Shown in pieces: positions 19,448 to 28,946 of a stretch of DNA of 64,000 nt. Position numbers and translations under genes: made by a program. The first letter of the stretch is position 1, and every line of letters begins with the position of its first letter. The DNA comes from JAWVFM01 sp963843315 (GTDB taxonomy: Bacteria > Actinomycetota > Thermoleophilia > Solirubrobacterales > 70-9), in contig CAWJJU010000006.1 in NCBI GenBank assembly GCA_963843315.1, positions 230,524 to 294,523 on the forward strand, written 5' to 3'. The notes beneath the pieces were generated by a model, which saw nothing but the letters and a program-made list of their open reading frames with translations, ran no database searches and was not told where the DNA came from.

Positions 19448-21091
19448 GTGCGCGGCGATCCACTTACCGAGCTCCATGACGCGGTGCGTGCAGCCGCGCG
19501 CGCCCTCCGCGGAGGCGGCGACGGAGCGGATCCGGGCCTCGAGCGGCCGCGCCAGGCGGGCCTGGGCGACTACTCCACGAACGCCGCCATGCTGCTCGCG
19601 CCCGCCCTCGGCAAGCCGCCGCGCGACGTCGCGGTCGACCTGCGCGAGGAGCTCTCGTCCCGGATCCCGGGCGCGGACCGGATCGAGGTCGCCGGGCCCG
19701 GCTTCCTGAACCTCACCCTCGGCGACCGCTGGCACCGCGAGGCGATCGAGCAGGTGGTCGCGGCGGGCGAGGACTACGGGTCGACCGCGCCTCGGAGCGA
19801 CGACGCGACCCTGGTCGAGTTCGTGTCCGCCAACCCCACCGGGCCTCTGCACGTCGGCCACGGCCGCGGGGCCGCGGTGGGCGATTCGCTGGTGCGGATC
19901 CTCCAGCGGGCCGGCCTGCGGGTGCACCGCGAGTACTACGTCAACGACGCGGGGGGCCAGGTGGAGCGCTTCGCCGCGTCGCTGGCCGCGCGGATGCGTG
20001 GCGCCGAGCCGCCCGACGACGGCTACGCGGGCGAATACGTGGCCGAGCTGGCCTCGGAGCTGAAGGCCGCAGGGCGCCGATCCGGACGACCTCGAGGACC
20101 TTGGCGCCGCGGGGTCGCCGCGATGCGGGCGCGGGCCGAGCAGACCCTCGAGCGCTTCCGCGTGCACTTCGACCACTTCAGCTCGGAGCGGGAGATCCTC
20201 GAGTCGGGCGCGGTCGAGGCGACCCTCCAGGACCTGCGCGAGGCCGGCCGCGTGTACGAGAGCGAGGGGGCCGTGTGGCTGCGCACGAGCGATCTGGGCG
20301 ACGAGAAGGATCGCGTCCTCATCCGCTCCGACGGCCAGGAGACCTACTTCCTTCCCGACATCGCCTACCACCGGGGCAAGCTCGAGCGCGGGCACCGGCA
20401 CCTGATCGACGTGCTCGGCTCCGACCACCACGGCTACGTGCCGCGGATGCGCGCGGGGCTGATGGCCCTCGGCTACCCCGAGGACAGCCTCGAGGCGCTG
20501 TTCCTGCAGTTCGTCCATCTCCTGGACGACGGCCAGCGGGCGCAGATGTCGAAGCGAAGCGGCGAGTTCGTCGCCCTCGACGAGCTGATCGACGACATCG
20601 GCGTCGACGCCGCGCGCTTCCTGATGCTCCAGCGAAGCCACGACACCACCGTCGACCTCGACCTCGAGCTGGCCCGCAGCCACTCCCAGGACAACCCCGT
20701 CTACTACGTCCAGTACGCCCATGCGCGAATCGCGAGCATCCTGCGCAAGGCCGCCGAGGAGAAGGGGATAGAGGAGGCGGCGATCGTGGCCGGGATCGCG
20801 GAGCCGGCGGCGCGCGAGGCCCCGGCCCCGCAGGCGGAGCGCGCGCTGGTCGCCAGGATCCTGTCCCTGCCCGGCGAGCTGCGCGAGGCGGCCGCGCGCC
20901 GCGCGCCGCACCGGGTGGCCGCGTACGCCACCGCCACGGCGGCCGACTTCCACGCCTTCTATCGTGACTGCCGGGTGGTCGGCGCGGAGCCGCCGACGGA
21001 GATGGCGCGGCTGGGCCTGTGCCTGGCGACGAAGCGCGTGATCGCTTCCACGCTCGACCTTCTCGGAGTCGAGGCGCCCGAGCGGATGTAG
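19448..21091 (+). CDS. argS: Arginyl-tRNA synthetase
   Basis: Intact at 547 residues. Class I synthetase motifs: HVGH at about 135-138 in GPLHVGHGRG, the Add-1-like N-terminal domain with LGDYSTNAAML, REYYVNDAGGQVERF, GSDHHGYVPRM, and a KMSKS-equivalent QMSKRSGEFV near residue 366-376. The C-terminal DALR anticodon domain includes QYAHARIASILRK. The GTG start at 19448 lies 27 bases from the divergent epimerase start. A local frame wobble near 20,075-20,105 (GRRSGRPRGPW) looks like a pair of compensating indels rather than real sequence. Confidence 0.95.
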   Translation: MRGDPLTELHDAVRAAARALRGGGDGADPGLERPRQAGLGDYSTNAAMLLAPALGKPPRDVAVDLREELSSRIPGADRIEVAGPGFLNLTLGDRWHREAIEQVVAAGEDYGSTAPRSDDATLVEFVSANPTGPLHVGHGRGAAVGDSLVRILQRAGLRVHREYYVNDAGGQVERFAASLAARMRGAEPPDDGYAGEYVAELASELKAAGRRSGRPRGPWRRGVAAMRARAEQTLERFRVHFDHFSSEREILESGAVEATLQDLREAGRVYESEGAVWLRTSDLGDEKDRVLIRSDGQETYFLPDIAYHRGKLERGHRHLIDVLGSDHHGYVPRMRAGLMALGYPEDSLEALFLQFVHLLDDGQRAQMSKRSGEFVALDELIDDIGVDAARFLMLQRSHDTTVDLDLELARSHSQDNPVYYVQYAHARIASILRKAAEEKGIEEAAIVAGIAEPAAREAPAPQAERALVARILSLPGELREAAARRAPHRVAAYATATAADFHAFYRDCRVVGAEPPTEMARLGLCLATKRVIASTLDLLGVEAPERM

Positions 21092-21098
21092 CGAAGGG

Positions 21099-22594
21099 CT
21101 ACTGGCCCTTGCCGCGCACGACGTGGCCGGCCGTGAGAACGAGGATCTTGATGTCGTTCCACAGCGACCAGTCGGCCACGTAGTGGTAGTCCAGATGGAC
21201 CATCTCGCGGACCGGGATCCGCGAGGAGCCGAGGATCTGCCAGGGGCCTGTCATCCCTGGGGCGAGGTCGAGCCTGCGCCGGTGCCAGCCCTCGATCCGC
21301 TTGTCCTCGGCAAGCGGCAGGGGCCGCGGGCCGACCAGGCTCATGTCGCCGCGAAGGACGTTGACGAGCTGCGGGAGCTCGTCGATGTAGAGCTTGCGGA
21401 TGACCCTGCCCGCGCGCGTGATCCGCGGGTCGTCGGCCATCTTGAACACGCCCTCCGCCTCGTTGAGCTCCAGCAGGGAGTCGAGGCGATCCTCGGCGTC
21501 GGCGACCATGCTGCGCAGCTTGATCATCGTGAAGGGCGTGCCGTGGCGCCCGGCGCGCTGCTGGCGGAAGAAGGCAGGCCCGCGCGAGTCGATCTTCACC
21601 GCGACCGCGGCCACGCGCGATCACCGGCGCGCAGATCAGAAGGCCGACGACCGATCCCACGACGTCGAACCCGCGCTTGATCAGTCGCGAGGACTGAGTG
21701 AACTGCGAGCGCCTGACCCCCAGGAGCGTGATTCCGTTGAGGCGGTCGAGCTCGATCGATGACTCGACGACCCGGAAGAGGTCGGGAAGGATGCTGACCT
21801 TCAGCCCGTCCTCCTTGATTCGGCGGACGGAGTCGACGATGTCCTCCGAGGCGCCGATGCCCGGGCCCAGGATCACGCGCTCGACTTCGCGCTCGGCGAC
21901 CACCGAGCGGATGCGCTCCGCGAGGGTGCTCGCCGTCCGGCTGCCGGAGACCCGGCGCTCGTGGAACGGCAGCCAGCCCACGAGCTCGGTGCTGATCGCG
22001 CGCGAGGCTGCGAGCTTCTCGCGGATCCGCTCGGCGTCGTCGGCGTCGCCGACCACCAGGCAGCGCTCGGCGGGGGTGCTCCTGCGTCCGGCGAAGCGCG
22101 CGAGCGAGCGCAGGAAGATCATCGAGACGAACAGGGTCAGCCAGATCACCAGGATCTCGCCGCGACCCGGGGCCGCGGTCATGATCAGGTCGCCGGCCAT
22201 GGCGAGCAGCAGCGAAGCGAGGGTGGCCAGCCCGAACAGGCCCGGCACCTCGTCGAGCGTCGTCTTGTGCATTAGGTGCTCGTCGCGGTCGTAGAGCCCG
22301 AGGGTCTTGGCGGTTACGACCATGACGAGGGGCGCAAGCATCGCCGATGGGCGCAATCCAGAGCTAGCCGGAAACGACCGAGCCGACGGCCAGCGCGAGA
22401 AGAATCGAGCACGCATCGGCGACGCCCAGCAGGCGGCGGAAGGTCATGTCGCGCACGAGCGCCGGCGGGCGGCGAGGGTCCGAGGAGTCGCGATGCCTTC
22501 GATCCAGGGCGCGCGGATCGCGCAGCGCGAGCGATGACGATTCCGATCCAGTGTCGATCAGGGAGCGGTCCGCTTCCACACTGCTCTCAGTCAT
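21099..22594 (-). CDS. Polyprenyl-phosphate sugar-1-phosphate transferase (exopolysaccharide initiating enzyme)
   Basis: The N-terminal half is hydrophobic with several membrane helices and a Rossmann-like CoA-binding-type domain (ERCLVVGDADDAERIREKL). The C-terminal half is the PF02397 catalytic domain: IKRGFDVVGSVVGLLI membrane anchor, RQQRAGRHGTPFTMIKLRSM, LRKLYIDELPQ-type motif, RGDMSLVGPRPLP and APGMTGPWQILG. It transfers a sugar phosphate to undecaprenyl phosphate, the first step of capsule/EPS repeat synthesis. About 495 residues from the ATG at 22594. Indels near 22,370 and 21,615. First gene of the visible polysaccharide locus. Confidence 0.9.
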
Positions 22595-22680
22595 GTGTTC
22601 CACCTGATTCCCCCACGGAGGCCCATCCCAAGGCCATCCGTTCTCACAGGGTACGAGAAGCTGGCCGGCCAATCAAGTGG

Positions 22681-23127
22681 CTACCGCGCGGTGGTTCGCG
22701 CGTGTCTTCGCCGCAGCTCCATGCCGAGCCTGATGGCCGCGGCGGCGAGGACCATGGCCAGGAGGACCTCGATGAGCGGCGTCAGCGGATAGCCGGTGAA
22801 CGGCAGATGCCCGGTGGCGCTCAGGTTCGCCCTGGCCACCTGTCGCACCTGCTTCGCGGCCGTGCCGCCGGAATCGGTGGCGGAGGAGGATCCGTCCGCT
22901 GGGGCCGCAGTGCCCGCGGGCAGGCCTGCGGGCACGGGGCCCGTGTCGCCCCCGGGGCCTCCAGCAGGGCCGCCCCCGGTGGGCCCGCAGCTGAGCGAGT
23001 ACTCGCTGCAGCCCCCGGCGCCGGACGCGGCGTTGGCTCCGACCGGTGCGGCTAGCATTAGCACGCAGGCGAGCAGAAGGGCAAGGCGGCGCCCGCGCCC
23101 GGGCGGCCCCGCGTCCGAGTGAGGTTC
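22681..23127 (-). CDS. LPFTG-anchored secreted surface protein
   Basis: A small protein with a hydrophobic signal sequence (LALLLACVLMLAAPVGANA), a Gly/Pro/Ala-rich extracellular region of about 90 residues with two Cys (GGCSEYSLSCGP), and a C-terminal LPFTG followed by a hydrophobic helix and RRRHARTTAR. That is the classic sortase sorting signal (LPxTG, membrane anchor, positive tail). The GTG near 23,127 needs a one-base indel near 23,090 to join the signal peptide. It sits between the sugar transferase and the O-antigen ligase. I know no family for the body of the protein. Confidence 0.7.
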   Translation of the reverse strand, partial: EPHSDAGPPGRGRRLALLLACVLMLAAPVGANAASGAGGCSEYSLSCGPTGGGPAGGPGGDTGPVPAGLPAGTAAPADGSSSATDSGGTAAKQVRQVARANLSATGHLPFTGYPLTPLIEVLLAMVLAAAAIRLGMELRRRHARTTAR

Positions 23128-23208
23128 ACGTGCGGTCCCGCATCGAATTCCCGTCCAATCGCCTTCAGCACCTGATGTCGACTCCCCAGCCCAGCCCAAT
23201 ATAGCGCG

Positions 23209-25228
23209 GTGTCTGACGGCCAAACCCCGGTGCCCACAGGGACCGTGAGGGGCGGCGGCGAGCCCAGCCGGCGGCGTCGCCGGCGGCCCGCCGAGCCGCC
23301 CCCCCGCGCGGGCGGTACCCGGCGCAGGCTCACCTGGGGCGGCTTGCTCGAGCGTGGCGTGGCCTTTGCGGCCGGTGGCGGCGTCCCGGTGTACCTGGCG
23401 CTGAACGAGGGCGGTTACGACCCCGTCATCCGCCAGCAGGCCGGGATAATGGTGTGGGCTGCGGTGCTCATCTCCTACCTGTTCGGCCTTGCCCCCCGGG
23501 TCCCGTTCGGGCGCCGCCGCCGGGTCGCGGTTGGGGCCGCGCTGGCCTTCGCGGCGTGGACCGCGCTCAGCCTTCTGTGGACGCAGAGCGCGAGCGCGAC
23601 CACCGACGATCTCGCCCGCATCGTCGACTACATCGGAGTCGTCGTCCTCGTCTGGTCGTTTCTGGACGCCGCGACCTGGCGGTGGGCCGCCGCCGGGCTC
23701 ACCGCCGCCGGCGTGGCCATCTGCGGATTGGCGGTCGCGGCGCGGCTCTTTCCCTTCGACTTTCCCGATTCCCGCGCCGACCTGCTGTTCGGTGGCGATC
23801 GCCTCACCTACCCGCTGGGCTACTGGAACGGCCTCGGCTGCTGGGCGGCGATGACGTTCGCGATGCTCGCCTCGTGGGCTGCGCACCATCGCGACCGCCT
23901 CATTCGCGCCCTGTGCTGGCGGCGGCGCCGGTGGCGCTGCTCCGCCGTCTATCTCACCTACTCACGCGGCGCCGCAGGCGGGGTCGTCGTGGCCGCGATC
24001 TCGGTCGTCTGGCTCAGCCGGCCGCGGCGGGCAGCCGTCGTTCAGATCGCCGTGGCGCTGCTCTCTGTGGTGCCGGTCGTCGCGGTGGCCTATTCCCGCC
24101 CGGAGCATTGCGGACGCAACCGGGGGCTCGGGGGGAGCCTTGGTGGCGCTCTGCCTTGCCGCCGCGATGGCCGTGTGCGCGCTCGCCGCATGGCGAACCT
24201 CCCGGGGCTTCACCTGGTACCAGGAGGGATCGCCCAAGCTGGGCCGGCCAGATCGCCGGCGTTCGTCGCGCTGGCGGTGGTCGTCGGGGCACTGTTCGCG
24301 GCTCGAGCGCGGCAGGGCCTGCCTACGGGCGGCGGCGGGCCCCAGGCGTCGGGTCCCTTGACGGGCGTCATCCCGCCTGACTCAGCTCGGAGGCGCGCGG
24401 GGGACGATCTGGTCCTCGGCGCTGGCGCGCGTTCACCTCGGCGCCCGTCAATGGAATCGGCTCGGGCTCGTTCGGCCTCTGGTGGCAGACAAACACGACG
24501 GATCGCTCCTACGTTCGCGACGCCCACTCGCTCTATCTCGAGACCCTGGCGGAGGACGGGCTCGTCGGGTCGCTGCTGCTGCTCGTGGCTCTCGGCACCC
24601 TGGCGGGCCCCGGGAGTGGGATCCCTGCGGACGGCGCGACGAAGGTCGCACCTCGCCGCCTGCGTCGGGCTCGTCGCCGCCTTCTGCCTGTTCCTGGTCC
24701 AGGCGGGGGTCGACTGGATGTGGGAATCGCCCGCGGTCAGCGTCTTCGCGCTCATGGCCATCGCGATCGCCGGCAGCGCCGGCACGCCCCGCGCCCGCGG
24801 GCCGCCCGCCTGACGGCGCGGCGCCTTGCGCTGATCGCGGTCGCAGCCGTGGCAATCGCCGTGAACGTTCCCGGCCTCGCCGCAACCGATCGGATCCAAA
24901 AGGCCGACTACGCGCGGTGCTCGGCCTCGACGCCGCGGGCGCTCTCCTACGCCGACCAGGCGGTCACGGCCGAGCCATGGAGCGCGCAGGCCTACTCGAC
25001 GCGCGCCGAGGTTGAGCTGGTCTCGGGCGACTACCCGGCAGCCCGTGCGGATTCGTGCGGGCGATCTCGAAGGAGCCGCGCAACTGGCAGCTTCAGACCC
25101 AGCTCGCCCGCATCGAGTTGGCGGCCGGTAGGCACGAAGCGGCGATCGAGGCGCTCAGCGTGCGCGGCGCCTGCGCCCGGCTTCGCCGGGCCCTCGGGGA
25201 GACGATTCGCAGGATCGAGGGGCAGTAG
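23209..25228 (+). CDS. O-antigen ligase/polymerase (Wzy/WaaL superfamily) with TPR tail
   Basis: A multi-spanning membrane protein: repeated hydrophobic segments (VWAAVLISYLFGLAP, VGAALAFAAWTALSLLW, IVDYIGVVVLVWSFL, WAAMTFAMLASWA). The conserved ligase loop is DAHSLYLETLAEDGLVGSLLLL (near 24,510-24,590), with WNGLGCWAAM before it. The last about 140 codons (from about 24,810) read as TPR helices (ALSYADQAVTAEPWSAQAYSTRAEVEL, ISKEPRNWQLQTQLARIELAAGRHEAAIEAL), as in many actinobacterial ligases. At least six indels break the frame between 23,930 and 25,060; the separate stop near 24,813 may be an error or a true gene boundary. Confidence 0.75.
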
Positions 25229-25370
25229 TTGCGCGCGCGGCTCGACCGGCTTTGGCCGCAATTCAACCGCCTACAATCCGCGCGCCGTGAACGCGCGGCC
25301 GGGATGCTGCCGGTAGCGGCTTCGGGACGAGGCCTATGAGGTTGTCCGGCTGCGCGTCTCCATCGGCCCG

Positions 25371-26944
25371 GTGAGTGGCTTGAACGAGCAGGAAATTCGC
25401 CCACAGGTGTCAGAGGTGGCGGGCCAGTCCCGCTACACGACCCTTGCCGACTACGTGAGGGTGATCAAGCGCTCGCGGTGGATCGGATCCTGCTGGACGC
25501 TCGGTTCGGCGTGCTCGCACTGGTCTACTCGCTCAGCCAGCCGACCGAGTACCAGGCGAGCGCCCAGCTTGTCGTTTCGCGACCCCCTGGCCGACGCGAA
25601 CATCCTGAGCCCCTCCAACACGGTGCCGGTTGAGACCTCCGCGCAGCTCGCCACGGAGGGCGCGCAGCTCGTGACCTCCGGAGGTGGCGAAACGCGTGGT
25701 GAAGGATGCGCCGGGCGGCGAGGTGACCGGCACGGTTGAGGCGCAGGTGTCGGTGGAGACCGGCCTGGTCGTTGTCACGGTCACCGACCAGGACCCGAAG
25801 GCGGCCGCCGATCTCGCGAACAGCTACGCCGATGCCACCGGGCGGTGCAGTCGAGCGGCAACGCAGCCGCCTGAACCGCGCTGAGCAGGCCATCGAGCAG
25901 CAGATCGAGAACTCCAAGAGACACGGGCAATCCTGCCGTCGACGCCGTACCGCTGTCGGTCCTTCACCAGCAGCTCTCGCGGGTGCAGCGAGCTCGAGCA
26001 AATCGCCCAGCCCGTCCAGGTGGTCCAGAGCGCGGTCGAGCCGACGTCGCCCTCGTCGCCGCACCCGGGCCGAAACACAGTGCTCGGCGCCATCGTCGGG
26101 TTCGCGCTCGCGCTGCTCTTCGCGTTCTCGCGAGACTCGCTGGACCGGCGTCTGCGCTCCTCTCACGACGCTCATCAGGCGCTGGGCATGCCGATCCTCG
26201 GGCAGGTGCGGGACAGCGCCATGGGGCACCCCGGCCTGGCCGGCAAGGACAACGTGCGGGTCAGCGACGCCGACTTCGAGGCGTTCAGGGTCCTGCGGAT
26301 GAACCTGGGCTATCTCGCTGCCGACGGGCCCCTGCGCACGCTGCTGGTCACCAGCGGCCTTGCGCAGGAGGGCAAGTCAACCGTGAGCATGTCGCTGGCC
26401 TGCGCCTCTGCGCTGGCCGGCCAGCGCACCCTGCTGGTGGAATGCGACCTGCGCCGGCCGACCTTCGCCGAGCGCCTGGGCATCGCCTCGACGCCCGGCC
26501 TCACCGACTTCCTCCAGGGCAAGGCGTCTCCGCAGGACGTGCTCCAGGTGATCGACCTACCGGGCGGTGCCTCGAGCAACGGCGCCTCCGAGGGCAACGG
26601 CGAGCAGTCGCGGCTGGTCGCCGTCACCGCCGGGACCCGGGTCGAGAACCCCGCCGAGTTGCTCATCGGCGATCGCTTCAAGGGTTTTCTCGAGAAGGTC
26701 TCGAAGGCCTACGATCTGGTCATCCTCGACACCAGCCCAATGCTGGCGGTCGTCGACCCGCTCGAGATCGTGCCCCTGGTCGACGCGGTGCTGCTTTGCG
26801 TTCGCTCGCAGCAGACCACGCGCGAGCAGGCGCGCGCGGCGCGCGGCGCGCTCGCGAACCTTCCGGCGCGCCCCATCGGCGCCGTCATCGACCGGCCTCG
26901 GCCGCAACGACGAAGAGGCCTACGACTACTACTACTCGTACTGA
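25371..26944 (+). CDS. Wzc/CpsD-type chain-length determinant and bacterial tyrosine kinase
   Basis: The N-terminal Wzz-like domain (TLADYVRVIKRS, a membrane helix, coiled-coil region NRAEQAIEQQIENSK) is scrambled by at least five indels between 25,470 and 26,000. The C-terminal half is clean. It has a second membrane helix (VLGAIVGFALALLFAFSRD), then the BY-kinase: Walker A-like TSGLAQEGKSTVSMSLA, Walker A' LVECDLRRPT, Walker B LVILDTSPMLAVVDP. It ends in a tyrosine cluster YDYYYSY, the usual autophosphorylation tail, reached after a slip near 26,893. It controls polysaccharide chain length together with the neighbouring polymerase and initiating transferase. Confidence 0.88.
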
Positions 26945-27690
26945 GGCCTCGCGCGCGCGGCGAGCGCGGGAGCGACGACGGTGGTCTGCGCGATGCCGAG
27001 CCCGACCAGCAGCCAGCCCGCCAGCGCTCCCGCGCCCTCGCTGTACAGGCCCGCGTAGAAGAGGAACAGCATCGCGGCCAGGGTTCCGGCACCGCCCGCC
27101 GCGAGCGCGGCCTGCGGACGGCTACGAAACCGGATCGCCGACCTGCCCAGCCCGAGCAGCAGCACCACAGCGACGCCGCGAACAGCACCATGATCAGAAA
27201 GCCCTGCTCCGAGGCCCGACCTTCAGGTACGAGCTGTCCAGGTACGGGGTGACGGCGGGGCCGAACTGGTTCTCGCGCGCGGCGACCCCGCCCGCGGTGC
27301 CGAGGCCCCGGCCGAGGGGATGGTGCGACATGTCGTCGAGGGCGGCGTTCCAGCGCTGGAGGCGATCGGTGTAGCCCTTGTCGTTGCCCGGCGAGAAGAT
27401 CGGCCCCGAACCGCTCGTGCGAGGAGCCCCGACACGGCGAGCCCATAGGCGGCGAAGCCGATGGCGCCCGCCATCAGCAGAGCGGCGACGATCGTGAGCC
27501 GGCGCGACCGAAACGAGGACGAGAGGTAGAAGAGCAGGAGCACCAACAGGGCGCCAATCGGCCGCGGCGACGATGCCGGTGCGGATGTCGGAGGCGAAGG
27601 TCGCGAACACCAGGGCGCCGATCGCCCCAACCGCGGCCAGGCGCCAGAGCCCCCGCCACAGCAGCACGCCTGGCTGACCGCGCAGCGCGC
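26932..27690 (-). CDS. Second O-antigen ligase-like membrane protein, 5' cut by the segment junction
   Basis: Reads from the junction leftward: membrane segments (GLWRLAAVGAIGALVFATFAS, LLVLLLFYLSSSFRSRR, VAALLMAGAIGFAAYGLAVSG), then the ligase loop WNAALDDMSHHPLGRGLGTAGG with ENQFGPAVTPYLDSSYLKV. It ends with two more helices (LAAMLFLFYAGLYSEGAGALAGWLLVGLGIA). The expected N-terminal half, six or more helices, is missing: the frame simply stops being polymerase at about 27,690, where formate dehydrogenase sequence begins. Indels near 27,560, 27,415 and 27,215. It converges on the tyrosine kinase with overlapping 3' ends. Confidence 0.7.
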
Positions 27691-27705
27691 GTGAGCTTCG
27701 CCCGG
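27680..27705. other. Junction A/B: Thermoleophilia-like to Nocardioides-like DNA
   Basis: Left of this point the minus strand encodes the middle of an O-antigen ligase; right of it the plus strand encodes the middle of FdsB. Neither gene has its beginning. No insertion-sequence end, attachment site or target duplication is visible. The gene content on the two sides fits two different actinobacterial classes. Most simply a chimeric join in library preparation or assembly. Confidence 0.75.
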
Positions 27706-28946
27706 GTGGGCGTCGTGGACCCGACGTCGATCGCGAGGACGACGCGCGCACGGCGGCTGGGCCGGCCTTCGGAGGGCGCTGTCGCTCGCGCCCGCGCAGG
27801 TCGTGCAGGAGGTCGCCGACTCAGGGCTGCGCGGCCGTGGCGGGGCCGGCTTCCCGGCCGGGATCAAGTGGCAGACGGTCCTCGAGACCGACTCCGACCT
27901 GAAGTTCGTCGCGTGCAACTTCGACGAGGGCGACTCCGGCACCTTCGCCGACCGGATGGTCGTCGAGGGCGACCCGTTCACGCTGGTCGAGGGGATGACC
28001 ATCGCGGCCCACGCGGTCGGCGCCAGCGAGGGTTACGTCTACGTCCGGTCCGAGTACCCCCATGCGATCGCCGCCCTGCGGCGAGCGGTCGAGACGGCGT
28101 ACACCCACGGCTACCTCGGGCGGGACGTCCTCGGCTCGGGACTGAGCTTCGACCTGCACGTCCGGGTCGGCGCCGGTGCCTACATCTGCGGCGAGGAGTC
28201 CTCGATGCTCGAGAGCCTCGAGGGCCGGCGCGGTGAGGTGCGGGCCAAGCCGCCGATCCCGGCCATCAAGGGCCTGTGGGGCCGGCCGACCGCGGTCAAC
28301 AACGTGCTCACGCTCTGCGCGGTCCCGATGGTCCTGGCCGACGGCGGCGCGGCGTACGCCGCACTCGGCACCGGCCGGTCCCGGGGCACCCAGGTCTTCC
28401 AGCTGGCCGGCAACGTCAGGCAGGGCGGCATCGTCGAGCTCGCCGTTCGGCGTGAGCCTGCGCGAGCTGGTCGAGGACTACGGCGGCGGCACACTGACCG
28501 GCCGCCCGGTGCGCGCCGCGCAGGTCGGCGGCCCACTCGGCGCCTACGTGCCGGCGTCCGGCTTCGACGTCCCCATGGACTACGAGGCTCTCGCGGAGTC
28601 CGGCGCGATGCTCGGGCACGGCGGCATCGTGGTGTTCGACGAGACCGTCGACATGGCCCGGATGGCGCGGTTCGCGATGGAGTTCTGCTCGATCGAGTCG
28701 TGCGGCAAGTGCACGCCGTGCCGGATCGGGTCGACCCGCGGTGTGGAGACCATCGACCGGATCATCGCCGCCAGAGACGACCAAGATCAGGGCGACGTGC
28801 GGCCAACCTGGTGCTGCTCGACGACCTGTGCGAGACGATGACCAAGGGGTCGCTGTGCGCGATGGGCGGGCTGACGCCGATGCCGGTGCAGAGCGCGATC
28901 AGGCACTTCCCCGAGGACTTCGAACGACAGGGCGGCACCCGCATGA
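27691..28946 (+). CDS. fdsB: Formate dehydrogenase beta subunit FdsB (NuoF-like), 5' truncated
   Basis: The NADH/FMN subunit of a soluble NAD-dependent formate dehydrogenase. Seen: GLRGRGGAGFPAGIKW (FMN/NAD loop), CNFDEGDSGTFADRM, GAGAYICGEESSMLESLEG, RAKPPIPAIKGLWG, and the [4Fe-4S] Cys set SIESCGKCTPCRIGSTRG plus a distal Cys in SLCAMGG. The N-terminal thioredoxin-like domain of FdsB (about 100 residues) and the fdsG gene expected upstream are both missing, cut by the junction. Indels near 27,735, 27,780, 28,440 and 28,790. The stop is placed at the ATGA overlap with fdsA, assuming one more indel. Confidence 0.88.
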
